A DNA stretch of 64,000 nucleotides from Sedimenticola hydrogenitrophicus (GCF_029017505.1 NZ_JAQGEI010000031.1:1-64000), one strand, 5' to 3'; shown: positions 23,015 through 32,125, numbered from the stretch's first letter. The notes: generated by a model from the letters alone, not told the origin. Numbers and translations are program-made.

Positions 23015-24505
23015 ATGCTGAAGGAGAGGGAGAGGCAGTTTTTCCAGCAACTGGAGGAGACCATATACAGCAACCCGTTCAGTATCGATCCGGCAGTACT
23101 GGGGGCGCGTTTCCCCGGTGTGTCCCCCGGTATTTCTCCAGGACGCGAAGGGCTGGATAGCGGTGCCCACTACTTCAGCGTGATCGCGGCTCCGCTGGAG
23201 CGGATGCTGGCCGGCCTGGCGGAACGCGGCATCACCCGCCTGCAGCAACTCAGCGCTGAAGAGCGTGAATGGTTGAAACACGGCCTGTTGTTTCGCAGCT
23301 ACCATAACTGTACCGAAGCGCTGGACCGGCATATCGAACAGCAACTGGCGCAGCCGGATCGCCCGCTGCCGGTCCCCTTCGCCAAGGCGGTGGTGGGCGA
23401 GCTGGAGCAGTGTGGCTTTTCCGCTCGCGAGGCGCTGCGCTATTTCGGTTTCTTTTTCCAGTTGCGCCGCGCCTACTATTTTATCGATCGGGCGCTGGTG
23501 GGACGCACGGCCTCCATGCAGGCGCTACGACGTGGCTTGTGGAATCTGCTGTTCACCGAGGATGCGCGTCTCTATGACCGTTATCTGTGGGACCGGATGG
23601 AGGACTTCTCGACCCTGTTGCTGGGCGAGACCGGTACCGGCAAGGGCGCGGCAGCGGCGGCCATCGGGCGCTCCGGCTATATCCCCTACGACCCCCAGGG
23701 CGGCTGTTTCCGTAGCGCCTTCACCCAGGCCTTTATCGCCACCAACCTGTCCCAGTTTACGGAAAACCTCATCGAATCGGAGCTGTTCGGGCATCGCAAG
23801 GGGGCGTTTACCGGGGCGGTGGACACTCACACGGGGCTGTTGGGCCGCTGCAGCCGTTACGGCTCCCTGTTCCTGGATGAGATCGGGGATGTCAGCGTTA
23901 CCGTACAGATCAAACTGCTCAAGGTATTGCAGGAGCGGCGCTTCTCCCCGGTGGGAAGCCATGAAGAGAAGCGCTTCTCCGGACGCCTCGTGGCCGCCAC
24001 CAACCGGTCCCTGCCGGAACTGCGCCAGAGCGGCCGCTTCCGGGATGACTTCTACTACCGGGTGAGTTCGCAGGTCCTGCACATGCCCTCGCTCCGCCAG
24101 CGACTGGCAGAGTCCCGGGAGGAGCTGGTGTTGATGGTGAGGCTGCTGCTCGAACGCATGCTGGGCGGCCCCGTCGAGCAGGTACTCGATCAGGTGATGG
24201 GCATTATCGCACGGGATCTGCCTGCCGATTATCCGTGGCCGGGAAATGTGCGGGAACTGGAGCAGGTGATACGTCGCTGTCTGTTGTCCCGACAGCTGCT
24301 TCCGGAGGAGTTCGCCTGTGAGTCGGGGGCGGACGACGGCGGGTGGTCGGTCGGCCAGGCGCCGACGGCGCGCCAGCTGCTAAGCCGGTATTGCGAGCAG
24401 CTTTTCCGCCGCTATGGCACCTATGAGGCGGTCGCCAGGCACTCGGGACTGGACCGCCGGACGGTGAAGAAATACCTGGAGATGACTACTGCGGAGTCCG
24501 GTTGA
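23015..24505 (+). CDS. Sigma-54-dependent activator of the lipid operon (bEBP)
   Basis: 496 residues; AGGAG lies 8 bases before the ATG. Residues 1-190 form a helical domain without a receiver, PAS or GAF signature. Residues about 195-430 are the AAA+ sigma-54 activator core with GETGTGKG (Walker A), ESELFGHRKGAFTGAV (GAFTGA loop), LFLDEIGD (Walker B) and [13 protein letters not shown]. The C-terminus (about 455-490) is a Fis-type helix-turn-helix (TYEAVARHSGLDRRTVKKYLEM). It is divergent from the ynb-like operon with a sigma-54 promoter between them, so it almost certainly activates that operon. The signal is unknown. Confidence 0.92.
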   Translation: MLKERERQFFQQLEETIYSNPFSIDPAVLGARFPGVSPGISPGREGLDSGAHYFSVIAAPLERMLAGLAERGITRLQQLSAEEREWLKHGLLFRSYHNCTEALDRHIEQQLAQPDRPLPVPFAKAVVGELEQCGFSAREALRYFGFFFQLRRAYYFIDRALVGRTASMQALRRGLWNLLFTEDARLYDRYLWDRMEDFSTLLLGETGTGKGAAAAAIGRSGYIPYDPQGGCFRSAFTQAFIATNLSQFTENLIESELFGHRKGAFTGAVDTHTGLLGRCSRYGSLFLDEIGDVSVTVQIKLLKVLQERRFSPVGSHEEKRFSGRLVAATNRSLPELRQSGRFRDDFYYRVSSQVLHMPSLRQRLAESREELVLMVRLLLERMLGGPVEQVLDQVMGIIARDLPADYPWPGNVRELEQVIRRCLLSRQLLPEEFACESGADDGGWSVGQAPTARQLLSRYCEQLFRRYGTYEAVARHSGLDRRTVKKYLEMTTAESG

Positions 24506-24510
24506 CGGTC

Positions 24511-25986
24511 CTACAGCAACGGCTCCAGCGGCAACAGCTCCCACAACCACAGCTTCACCCGCTTCATACCGCCACCGCTGTCCGGCTCGTCCACGCCGGC
24601 GCGCCAGCTGTTCTCCGGTTGCATATCCCGTTCAATGGCCTGCCTGAGCTGACGGGCAATCCCGGCGTCATGAATCACTACCCCGACCTCCGTGTTCAGG
24701 TTGGCCGAGCGGGGGTCCAGGTTGAAGGTGCCGATATAGGCGATCCGGTCATCCACCACCAGGGACTTGGCGTGAATGGCGAACAGCGGCGGTTCGCGGG
24801 TCGGCGGGACCGGGCGGGTCATCAACTCCCGTGCTATCGGCGCGTCGGGCTTGAACTCATAGATCTCCAGCCCGGCCGCCAGCAGTGCCTCCCGCTGTTT
24901 GGCGTAACCGGAATAGGCCTGAAGGTTGTCGGTGGAGGCCAGGGAGTTGGTGACGATGCGCACCTGGACGCCGCGCCGGATCAAATCGCTGAACAGGGTC
25001 AGGCCGCCCTCGGGCATGACCAGGTAGGGGCTCTGAATGGTGATGCTCTGACGCGCCCCGGCGATCAGTTCGACCAGTGAGCGGGTGGTGTTGCCGCCAC
25101 CGCCCAGTCCCTCATGGCCCGGATTCTTGCCGGGCTGGTCACTGATGAAGCGGACATCCGTCCAGCGCATCGCCGCGATCATGGCGGGTGCGTCGCTGGC
25201 CATCCTGGCCAGTGCGTCACGCACCTCCGGGGCGAAGTTGGCGGGGTCTTTGGCGTAGCCATGCAGCCAGACGCGGTAGGCGTCGATCTGCTGCACCGAC
25301 AGGTTCAACTGCTTATCCGCCAACAGCCGCTCCAGCGGGACGCTGAGCGGGTGGTCCCAGAATTGCTCAAAGCTCTGCTGCATCCGTTGCACCACGGGAC
25401 CGCCCAGCAGCACATCCCGATCACGGAAGTTGTACTCCTGGTCATGGTCGTAATACTCATCGGCCATGTTGCGGCCGCCGGTGATCGCCGCAGTGCCATC
25501 GTAGATCACGCTCTTGTCATGCATGCGCTGATTGGAGGCACGGAAATCACTCACCAGTCCCCACGCGCGCTGCCAGAAAGAGACGCCGACCGAGTGCATC
25601 GGATTGTAGATGCGGATCCGCACATTGGGGTGGGCGGCCAGGGAGAGCAGGGTTTCGGCTTCGGCATCGATCAACAGGTCATCGACGATAATGCGCACCT
25701 TTATCCCGCGCTCGGCCGCGCGTAGCAGCGCCTCGCTGGAGAGGGTGCCGATGTTGTCGGTACTCCAGATGAAGTACTGCACGTCGATGGAACGCCTGGC
25801 CTGTTCCACCAGCCAGGCCCGCGCCAGCAACGACTGCTCCCCTTTCTCCAGCAGGTAGACCCCGCTCTTGCCCGGATGATCGCCGGCGATCCGGGGCAGA
25901 TCGGCCAGCTGGAGCCCGGCCGAGCAAGGCACGAGTGGTGCGAGCAGCAACAGGGTGAACAGGGCACGAGTCAAAAGGTGGGCCAT
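24511..25986 (-). CDS. clsC: Phospholipase D family / ClsC-like cardiolipin synthase
   Basis: 491 residues with an N-terminal signal or anchor (1-24). Two HKD motifs are intact: MHDKSVIYDGTAAITGGRN (about 178) and IHAKSLVVDDRIAYIGTFN (about 420). E. coli ClsC (YmdC) has this layout and makes cardiolipin from phosphatidylglycerol and phosphatidylethanolamine. It is convergent with the sigma-54 activator gene, the stops being only 5 bp apart, and belongs to the same lipid locus. No clear lipobox; periplasmic-face attachment is inferred. Confidence 0.85.
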   Translation of the reverse strand: MAHLLTRALFTLLLLAPLVPCSAGLQLADLPRIAGDHPGKSGVYLLEKGEQSLLARAWLVEQARRSIDVQYFIWSTDNIGTLSSEALLRAAERGIKVRIIVDDLLIDAEAETLLSLAAHPNVRIRIYNPMHSVGVSFWQRAWGLVSDFRASNQRMHDKSVIYDGTAAITGGRNMADEYYDHDQEYNFRDRDVLLGGPVVQRMQQSFEQFWDHPLSVPLERLLADKQLNLSVQQIDAYRVWLHGYAKDPANFAPEVRDALARMASDAPAMIAAMRWTDVRFISDQPGKNPGHEGLGGGGNTTRSLVELIAGARQSITIQSPYLVMPEGGLTLFSDLIRRGVQVRIVTNSLASTDNLQAYSGYAKQREALLAAGLEIYEFKPDAPIARELMTRPVPPTREPPLFAIHAKSLVVDDRIAYIGTFNLDPRSANLNTEVGVVIHDAGIARQLRQAIERDMQPENSWRAGVDEPDSGGGMKRVKLWLWELLPLEPLL

Positions 25987-26227
25987 TGATGCGTTCTTAA
26001 GTTGTGGAAGCAGGTCCTGTTACGGTGGCCGGGCGGTGCCGGGGATCGCGCTTCCGGATTGAAGCGGATCGACCGCGCCAGTTTAATCGACTCCCGCCCT
26101 TCTCAACAGGGCCGGTCACCGAATTTGATGCGTCAGCCGCTGTTGGTCGGCGGGGAGGTGAAGGGCTCTGGCTGGTGAAACGGGGAGAGGAGGGTGGGTT
26201 GGCGCCGGGTGCGGCGCGGATGAATGC

Positions 26228-26593
26228 TCAGTGTTCACCCTTGGTCTTGCGGATGCCCGCCAGGCGGTTGCCCTGTTTCTGCGGCCCACCCATGGGGAAG
26301 ATGTCGTGCAGATAGCGGGTGTTGCCGCGTTCGCTTCCCCAGACCTTTCTGAAGTGTTTGATCATGTCGCGCACCTGGGCCTGGACATGGTGCTGGTGAT
26401 AGTAATCGCGGATGAAACGGATCACCTCCCAATGTTCCTCCGTCAGTGTCAGGTGCTCTTTTGCCGCCTGCGCCAGGGCAAAGCCTTCAGACCAGTCGTC
26501 CAAATCCTGGATATAACCCTCCTGATCGGTGGCGATCCGCTGGTTATCGAAGGTGACGTATTCGGTACGTATGGCAAAGGGGTTGGTTTTCAT
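26228..26593 (-). CDS. DsrC/TusE-family protein lacking the C-terminal cysteines
   Basis: 121 residues. The DsrC/TusE fold is clear: FDNQRIATDQEGYIQDLDDWSEGFA, LTEEHWEVIRFIRDYYHQ and a GNTRYLHDIFPMGGPQKQGNRLAG end. In DsrC and TusE the final arm carries one or two catalytic cysteines in the segments corresponding to QKQGNRLAGIRKTKGEH; here there are none. Such Cys-less homologues have been proposed to be regulatory (RspA type) rather than sulfur carriers. It is divergent from a LysR regulator. Family certain, role inferred. Confidence 0.88.
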   Translation of the reverse strand: MKTNPFAIRTEYVTFDNQRIATDQEGYIQDLDDWSEGFALAQAAKEHLTLTEEHWEVIRFIRDYYHQHHVQAQVRDMIKHFRKVWGSERGNTRYLHDIFPMGGPQKQGNRLAGIRKTKGEH

Positions 26594-26658
26594 CGATTCC
26601 TCGCGCTGCGGCAGGCGGTACTGGAGCCAGTATAAATAGGGGAGCAGTATTCAACAAA

Positions 26659-26692
26659 CGAATATTATTGTTATTTAATATCGTAATATTCG
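26659..26692. promoter_or_regulatory. LysR-type operator between the DsrC-like and LysR genes
   Basis: CGAATATTA (26659-26667) and TAATATTCG (26684-26692) form a perfect 9-bp inverted repeat spaced 16 bp apart, in an AT-rich island between divergent genes. ATATTCGATAT adjoins the right arm. This is a plausible binding site for the divergent LysR protein. Confidence 0.6.
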
Positions 26693-26736
26693 ATATGATA
26701 AGGCCATCCGCACCTGGCCGAGGAGGGCTGCCATCC

Positions 26737-27618
26737 ATGGACATCGAGTTCGCCCGCACCTTTCTGGCGGTGATCGCCGCCGGTAACTTTGTCAACGCCG
26801 CCGGTAAGTTGCACATCACCCAATCGACCGTCAGTGCCCGCATCAAGACCCTGGAGCGGCAGTTGGGTACCCCGCTGTTCCGCCGCGGCCGGGGCGGGGC
26901 CGAACTGACGGCGGCCGGGCGGCGCTTTCTGCGCCACGCCAAGGTGCTGGTGCGCACCTATGAGCAGGCGCGTCATGACGTGGGGCTCTCCAGCGGTTTC
27001 AGCGCCGGGCTGACCCTGCAGGGACGCATCGCCCTGTGGGACGGATTCCTGCCGCACTGGGTGGAGTGGATGCGCCAGAGCGCTCCGGACATCTCGCTGC
27101 GGCTGGAGATCGGCTTCGAGGAGGGGATCATGCAGGGACTGGTGCAGGGGGATATCGATATCGGCGTGCTCTACACCCCGCAGAGCCGGCCCACCATCGC
27201 CGCGGAGTACATCTTCGGCGAGTCGCTGGTCTTGATCACCAGCGCCCCGAACCGCCGCTGGCAGGACTCCAGCTATGTGCACGTCGATTGGGGGCCGGAA
27301 TTCCTGGCCCAGTTTTCCGCCCGCTTCCCCGATATGGACACCTCGGCGCAACGGGTCAATATCGGCTGGCTGGCCATGCAGCTGATCAACAATCACGGCG
27401 GCTCCGCCTACTTTCCCATGCGCCTGGTGCGCCACCTGATCCGCGCGCAGCGGCTGTTTCCGGTGGAGGACAGCCCGCTGATTACCCTGCCGGTCTACAT
27501 GGTTTATCCGCTGGACCGGCAGGAGCCGCACATCGTCACCGCCATCACCGGCCTGCGTGAACTGGGGGCCGAGGAGGACCTGCGGCAGTCGCGGGACGAC
27601 CTCGCCCCGCCCGCCTGA
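26737..27618 (+). CDS. LysR-family transcriptional regulator
   Basis: 293 residues from ATG 26737 (MDIEFARTFLAV). An in-frame upstream start would run through the operator and is rejected. The N-terminal winged helix is typical: NFVNAAGKLHITQSTVSARIKTLERQLGTPLFRRGRGGAELTAAG. The effector domain follows (GDIDIGVLYTP). It is divergent from the Cys-less DsrC-like gene, which is its most likely target. Effector unknown. Confidence 0.9.
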   Translation: MDIEFARTFLAVIAAGNFVNAAGKLHITQSTVSARIKTLERQLGTPLFRRGRGGAELTAAGRRFLRHAKVLVRTYEQARHDVGLSSGFSAGLTLQGRIALWDGFLPHWVEWMRQSAPDISLRLEIGFEEGIMQGLVQGDIDIGVLYTPQSRPTIAAEYIFGESLVLITSAPNRRWQDSSYVHVDWGPEFLAQFSARFPDMDTSAQRVNIGWLAMQLINNHGGSAYFPMRLVRHLIRAQRLFPVEDSPLITLPVYMVYPLDRQEPHIVTAITGLRELGAEEDLRQSRDDLAPPA

Positions 27619-27718
27619 TTCTACCCACTCGGGTCGGGCGTCGGCCCCTGTTCCGCCCACGGCATGGCGTCTTCTTCCGCTCAGGCAGATTGACAAGACG
27701 ATTAAAAGGTATAAAGTG

Positions 27719-27732
27719 AGTAACTAATTACT
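27719..27732. promoter_or_regulatory. Palindrome upstream of the second TetR gene
   Basis: AGTAA-CTAA-TTACT lies 20 bp upstream of the TetR start codon, in the promoter region. It is a candidate autoregulatory operator for the tetR-export operon. Confidence 0.45.
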
Positions 27733-27751
27733 ATCTTTATTGGGAGCAATC

Positions 27752-28360
27752 ATGGCACTTCATGTCAAACACCTGCCGGCCGAGGAGCGGCGCGCCATCA
27801 CGGTCGAGACGGTGGTGGAACTGGCTGCCGAACAGAATCCCAGCGACATTACCACCGCCGCCATCGCCAAGCGCATGGGGCTCACCCAGGGCGCGCTGTT
27901 CCGCCATTTCCCCAACAAGGACGCCATCCTGCGCGCGGTGATGGAGTGGGTGGCGGAGCGCCTGTTGTCGCGGGTGGATAAGGCGATCGGGTCGGTCAAT
28001 TCCCCCGGTGCGGCGCTGGAGGCGATGTTCATGGCCCACGTGGGCTTCGTGGCGGAGCACCCGGGGGTGCCGCGCATGCTGTTCGGCGAGCTGCAGCACG
28101 CCGGTGAGACGGCGCCGAAACGCATGGTGCAGACCCTGATCGGCCGCTATGGCGAGCGGGTGCGTAAACTGATCGAGGCTGGCAAGGCGGCGGGGGAGCT
28201 CGATCCGGCGCTCGATACCGAGGCGGCCGTCAGCCTGTTTGTCGGCACCATCCAGGGGCTGGTGATGCAGTCGCTGCTGGCGGGCGATGTGCAACGGATC
28301 AGCCGTGATGCGCCGCGCGTATTTGCCATCTACCGGCGTGGCATCGGGAGTGGGCGGTGA
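27752..28360 (+). CDS. TetR/AcrR-family regulator of an ABC export operon
   Basis: 202 residues from ATG 27752, preceded by GGGAG. The helix-turn-helix is at about 30-55 (TTAAIAKRMGLTQGALFRHFPNKDAILRAV). It is first of a four-gene operon, and its stop overlaps the GTG start of the HlyD-type gene. Local repression of the transporter is likely; inducer unknown. Confidence 0.88.
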   Translation: MALHVKHLPAEERRAITVETVVELAAEQNPSDITTAAIAKRMGLTQGALFRHFPNKDAILRAVMEWVAERLLSRVDKAIGSVNSPGAALEAMFMAHVGFVAEHPGVPRMLFGELQHAGETAPKRMVQTLIGRYGERVRKLIEAGKAAGELDPALDTEAAVSLFVGTIQGLVMQSLLAGDVQRISRDAPRVFAIYRRGIGSGR

Positions 28361-29508
28361 AACGGCTGCCGATCCAGGGCCGTACCCTGGGGCTGCTGGC
28401 GGTGCTGTTGCCGCTGCTGGGGCTGTTCGTCTACGTGGCTGTGCGTTCCGGTCCGCTGGCGCCGGTGCCGGTCACCCTGGCTACCGTGGAAGAACACACC
28501 CTATCACCCGCGCTGTTCGGCATCGGCACCGTCGAGGCCCGCTACCGCTACAGGATCGGCCCCACGGTCGCCGGACGGGTCAAGCGCCTGGAGGTGCAGG
28601 TCGGTGATCGGGTCCGGGCGGGGCAACTACTTGGGGAGATGGAACCGGTGGACCTGGAGGCCCGGCTGCTGGCCCAGGCGGCGGCACTGAAACGCGCCCG
28701 GGCGCAGTTGCGCGAGGCCGAGGCGGCGCGCGCCTACGCGCGGTCGCAGGCGTTGCGATACGAAAAATTGCTCGCTGCGCATACGGTCAGCGAGGAGGTG
28801 GTGGCCGGCAAACGGCAGGAACGGCTGTTGACCGGGGCGGCCCTGGACGGGGCCCGCGAGGAGCTGGTGCGCGTCGGCGCGGAACAGGAGGCGCTGCAGG
28901 CGCAACGCGACAATCTGCGACTGGTCGCACCGGCCGACGGTCTGGTGACCCTGCGCGGCGCCGATCCCGGCACCACGGTGGTGGCCGGCCAGGCGGTGGT
29001 GGAGCTGATCGATACCAACAGCCTGTGGATCAACGTGCGCTTCAACCAGACCGAGGCGCAGGGACTGCGGGCGGCGCTGCCGGCCGGGATCGTGCTGCGT
29101 TCCCGCGCCGGGCAGCGGCTGGCGGGCCAGGTGCTGCGGGTCGAGCCGCTGGCCGACCAGGTCACCGAGGAGACCCTGGCCAAGGTGAGTTTTGCGCGTC
29201 TTCCCGATCCGTTGCCGCCGCTTGGTGAACTGGCAGAGGTGACGGTGAGCCTGCCCGGGTTGCCGTCCGCGCCGGTGATTCCCAATGCCGCGATCCAGCG
29301 GGTCAAGGGCCGTCTCGGGGTCTGGCAGGTGAGCGGGGGCGACCTGCGTTTCACCCCGGTCGAGCTGGGTGTTGCCGGTCTCGACGGCCGGGTTCAGGTG
29401 CGTGAGGGGCTGAGAAGCGGAGATCGTATCGTTGTCTACAGTGCCCGGGCGCTGAGCGCCCGGAGCCGGATTACCCCGGTGGAGCGTCTGTCCGGAGCCG
29501 GATCGTGA
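28357..29508 (+). CDS. HlyD/MacA-type periplasmic adaptor of an ABC exporter
   Basis: 383 residues from a GTG start coupled to the TetR stop. One N-terminal membrane anchor (about 11-30) is followed by the lipoyl/biotinyl half motif (VAGRVKRLEVQVGDRVRAGQLLGEMEP), a coiled-coil hairpin (about 95-185, AAALKRARAQLREAEAARAY) and the second lipoyl half (LVAPADGLVTLRGADPGTTVVAGQ). Such adaptors bridge an inner-membrane ABC transporter to the outer membrane. It overlaps the permease gene by 4 bp. Confidence 0.9.
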   Translation: MKRLPIQGRTLGLLAVLLPLLGLFVYVAVRSGPLAPVPVTLATVEEHTLSPALFGIGTVEARYRYRIGPTVAGRVKRLEVQVGDRVRAGQLLGEMEPVDLEARLLAQAAALKRARAQLREAEAARAYARSQALRYEKLLAAHTVSEEVVAGKRQERLLTGAALDGAREELVRVGAEQEALQAQRDNLRLVAPADGLVTLRGADPGTTVVAGQAVVELIDTNSLWINVRFNQTEAQGLRAALPAGIVLRSRAGQRLAGQVLRVEPLADQVTEETLAKVSFARLPDPLPPLGELAEVTVSLPGLPSAPVIPNAAIQRVKGRLGVWQVSGGDLRFTPVELGVAGLDGRVQVREGLRSGDRIVVYSARALSARSRITPVERLSGAGS

Positions 29509-30707
29509 TCAGCCTGGCCGGCCGCGATATCCTGCATGCCTGGGGCAAGTTCGTCTTCACCGGCATCGGTCTGGGCCTGCTGATCGGGGTCACCCTGACC
29601 ATGGCCGGTGTCTATCGCGGCATGGTGGACGACGCCCGGGTGCTGCTGGACAACAGCGGCGCCGACCTCTGGGTGGTGCAGCGGGATACCCTCGGGCCCT
29701 ATGCCGAATCCTCCAGCCTGCATGACGATGTGTGGCGCGGCGTGCGCGGTCTGCCCGGGGTGGCGCGGGTTGCCAACGTCACCTATCTCACCATGCAGGT
29801 ACGCCAGGGTGAGCGCGACGTGCGCGCCATGGTGACCGGCATCACCGCCGGCGAGCGCGGCCTGCCCGGCTGGCCGCCCCACTTGGTGGCCGGGCGGCAG
29901 ATCACCCGGGGACACTACGAGGCGGTGGCCGATGTCGCCAGCGGATTCAAACTGGGCGAGCGGATCCAGATCCGCCGCAACGCCTACCGTGTGGTCGGCC
30001 TGACCCGGCGCATGGTCTCCTCCAGCGGCGATCCGATGGTGTTCATCCCGCTGCGGGATGCCCAGGAGGCGCAGTTTCTCAAGGACAACGAGGCGATCCG
30101 CCAGGAGCGTCGGCGCACCGCCGACAATCCCGCCTTCAACCGCCCCGGGGTGCCCGGGCTGCTGGACGCGGTGATCGACTCGCAAAGCAGCAACCCCTAC
30201 GTCAACGCGGTGCTGGTGCAACTGGCGCCGGGACATGCCGCGGCCACGGTGGCCGATTCGATCCGCCGCTGGAAGCGGCTCACCGTCTACACCCGCCCGC
30301 AGATGGAGGAGATCCTGGTCGGCAAGCTGATCGCCACCTCGGCCCGGCAGATCGGCATGTTCCTGGTGATCCTGGCCATTGTCAGCGCGGCCATCGTGGC
30401 CTTCATCATCTACACCCTGACGCTGGGCAAGATCCGCGAGATCGCGGTGTTGAAGCTGATCGGCACCCGCAACCGCACCATCGCCGCGCTGATCCTGCAG
30501 CAGGCGATCGCCCTCGGGGTGATCGGCTTTGCGGTGGGCAAGATCACCGCCACCTTCTGGGCGCCGGTGTTCCCCAAGTACGTGCTCCTGCAGCCGCTGG
30601 ATTCAGTGATCGGATTCGGTGCGGTGATGGTGATCTGCGTACTGGCCAGCGTGATTGCCATCCGCGCCGCCTTGAAGGTCGACCCGGCCGAAGCGATCGG
30701 AGGTTGA
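29505..30707 (+). CDS. FtsX/MacB-like ABC transporter permease
   Basis: 400 residues, GTG start overlapping the adaptor stop. One membrane helix at about 15-38, then a periplasmic MacB-PCD-type domain (about 45-270). Three C-terminal helices follow in the FtsX arrangement (about 285-310, 330-350 and 365-385), including the KIREIAVLKLIGTRNRTI coupling helix. With the adaptor and ATPase it forms a DevBCA/MacAB-like exporter. Substrate unknown. Confidence 0.9.
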   Translation: MISLAGRDILHAWGKFVFTGIGLGLLIGVTLTMAGVYRGMVDDARVLLDNSGADLWVVQRDTLGPYAESSSLHDDVWRGVRGLPGVARVANVTYLTMQVRQGERDVRAMVTGITAGERGLPGWPPHLVAGRQITRGHYEAVADVASGFKLGERIQIRRNAYRVVGLTRRMVSSSGDPMVFIPLRDAQEAQFLKDNEAIRQERRRTADNPAFNRPGVPGLLDAVIDSQSSNPYVNAVLVQLAPGHAAATVADSIRRWKRLTVYTRPQMEEILVGKLIATSARQIGMFLVILAIVSAAIVAFIIYTLTLGKIREIAVLKLIGTRNRTIAALILQQAIALGVIGFAVGKITATFWAPVFPKYVLLQPLDSVIGFGAVMVICVLASVIAIRAALKVDPAEAIGG

Positions 30708-30708
30708 G

Positions 30709-31419
30709 ATGAGCGGCAAGGGTATCCGCATCGAAGGCTTGACCAAACGCTACGGCCGGGGCGATACCGCCGTGGACGCCCTGAAGGGGGTCGATATGCA
30801 GGTGGCCCCGGGCGAGGTGGTGGGGCTGATCGGGCCGTCGGGGTCAGGCAAGAGCACCCTGCTCAAGTGCCTGGGCGCGGTCATCGAACCGACCGCCGGG
30901 CGCATGATCCTGGGTGACGAGGTGATCTACGACGACGGCTGGCGAGTGGGCGATCTGCGCGCCCTGCGACGTGACCGGATCGGCTTCGTGTTCCAGGCCC
31001 CCTACCTGATTCCGTTTCTCGATGTGACCGACAACGTGGCGCTGCTGCCGATGCTGGCCGGACAGCCGAACGCGGAATCCCGCCGCCGGGCGCTGGAGTT
31101 GCTGCAGGGGCTCGATGTGCAGCACCGCGCCCGGGCCATGCCGTCGCAGCTCTCCGGCGGCGAGCAGCAGCGCGTGGCGATCGCCCGCGGCCTGGTCAAC
31201 CGGCCGCCGGTGATCCTGGCCGACGAACCGACCGCGCCGCTGGACAGCGAGCGGGCACTGGGGGTGATGCGCATCCTGAACCGGATGGCACGCCGCTTCG
31301 AGACCGCCATTATCGTCGTCACCCATGATGAGAAGATCATCCCGACCTTCCGGCGCATCTACCACATCCGGGACGGCGTGACCTACGAGGAGGCCGGCGA
31401 GGGGCGGGGCTTCGATTAG
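30709..31419 (+). CDS. LolD/MacB-type ABC transporter ATPase
   Basis: 236 residues with Walker A GPSGSGKST (about 43-51), Q-loop FVFQAPYLIPFLDV, signature LSGGEQQRVAIARG and Walker B VILADEPTAPLD, followed by THD. The DEPT-AP variation at the D-loop is minor. It lies 1 bp after the permease gene and completes the tetR-adaptor-permease-ATPase operon. Confidence 0.92.
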   Translation: MSGKGIRIEGLTKRYGRGDTAVDALKGVDMQVAPGEVVGLIGPSGSGKSTLLKCLGAVIEPTAGRMILGDEVIYDDGWRVGDLRALRRDRIGFVFQAPYLIPFLDVTDNVALLPMLAGQPNAESRRRALELLQGLDVQHRARAMPSQLSGGEQQRVAIARGLVNRPPVILADEPTAPLDSERALGVMRILNRMARRFETAIIVVTHDEKIIPTFRRIYHIRDGVTYEEAGEGRGFD

Positions 31420-31670
31420 GCGGGCCGCCCTGTTCCGGCCACGCACCGCCCGCTGTTCAACCCGGCCATTCAACCCCGCCATTCAACGGGCCAACGAGGG
31501 AGTCAGGCATGCGCAACCAGGTCAATATCAGCGGCGAGGAGCTGCGTCTCCTGCTCGAGGATCGGGCGGCCGGTCGGCGCGGCGCGCAGCCCTCGCCGCT
31601 CTCTGATAGACTTTTTCCTGAATGCCCGGAGTCTCCAGGCCGGACACCCCCGTACCCGAGGAGAAGTACC

Positions 31671-32114
31671 ATGTCGATCGATATGACGCCGCACTATCAC
31701 GCCCTGCAGCGCATGTACCTGGCGGCCCCGATCAACCAGCTCTACCAGCCGGAGATCACCGTCGCGGAAGGCTGGGCGGAGGTCACCATCGAGCTGCGGG
31801 AGGAGTACCACCACTCGGCGGGGGCGGTGCACGGCTCGGTCTATTTCAAGATGCTGGACGACGCGGCCTTCTTCGCCGCCAGCTCCCTGGAGCCGGAGCT
31901 GTTCGTCCTCACCGCCTCCTTCACCACCTACCTGATCCGGCCGATCGTCAGCGGCGAGATGCGCGCGGTGGGCCGGGTGGTCAGCCAGACCCGCACCCAG
32001 TTCATTGCCGAGTCGATCGCCTACAACGCCCGCGGGCAGGAGCTGGCGCGCGGCAACGGCATCTTCGTCAAGGGCAAGCACCGTTTGGACGAGGCCCTCG
32101 GTTACGCCGAATAG
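31671..32114 (+). CDS. PaaI-like hotdog thioesterase
   Basis: 147 residues from ATG 31671, preceded by GAGGAGAAG. The hotdog-fold thioesterase signature is HHSAGAVHGSVYFKMLDDAAFFAA. An in-frame ATG at 31509 with its own good ribosome site (GAGGGAG) would add 54 residues of low-complexity sequence; I favour the shorter form because it begins at the fold. It hydrolyses some acyl-CoA or similar thioester; substrate unknown. Convergent with modC. Confidence 0.82.
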   Translation: MSIDMTPHYHALQRMYLAAPINQLYQPEITVAEGWAEVTIELREEYHHSAGAVHGSVYFKMLDDAAFFAASSLEPELFVLTASFTTYLIRPIVSGEMRAVGRVVSQTRTQFIAESIAYNARGQELARGNGIFVKGKHRLDEALGYAE

Positions 32115-32125
32115 GGCGGCCGCAA

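Noticed and set aside
31509-31670. Separate small gene or N-terminal extension before the thioesterase
   Set aside because: It has a fair ribosome site, but the encoded sequence is low-complexity and in frame with the thioesterase, so it is at most an alternative start.
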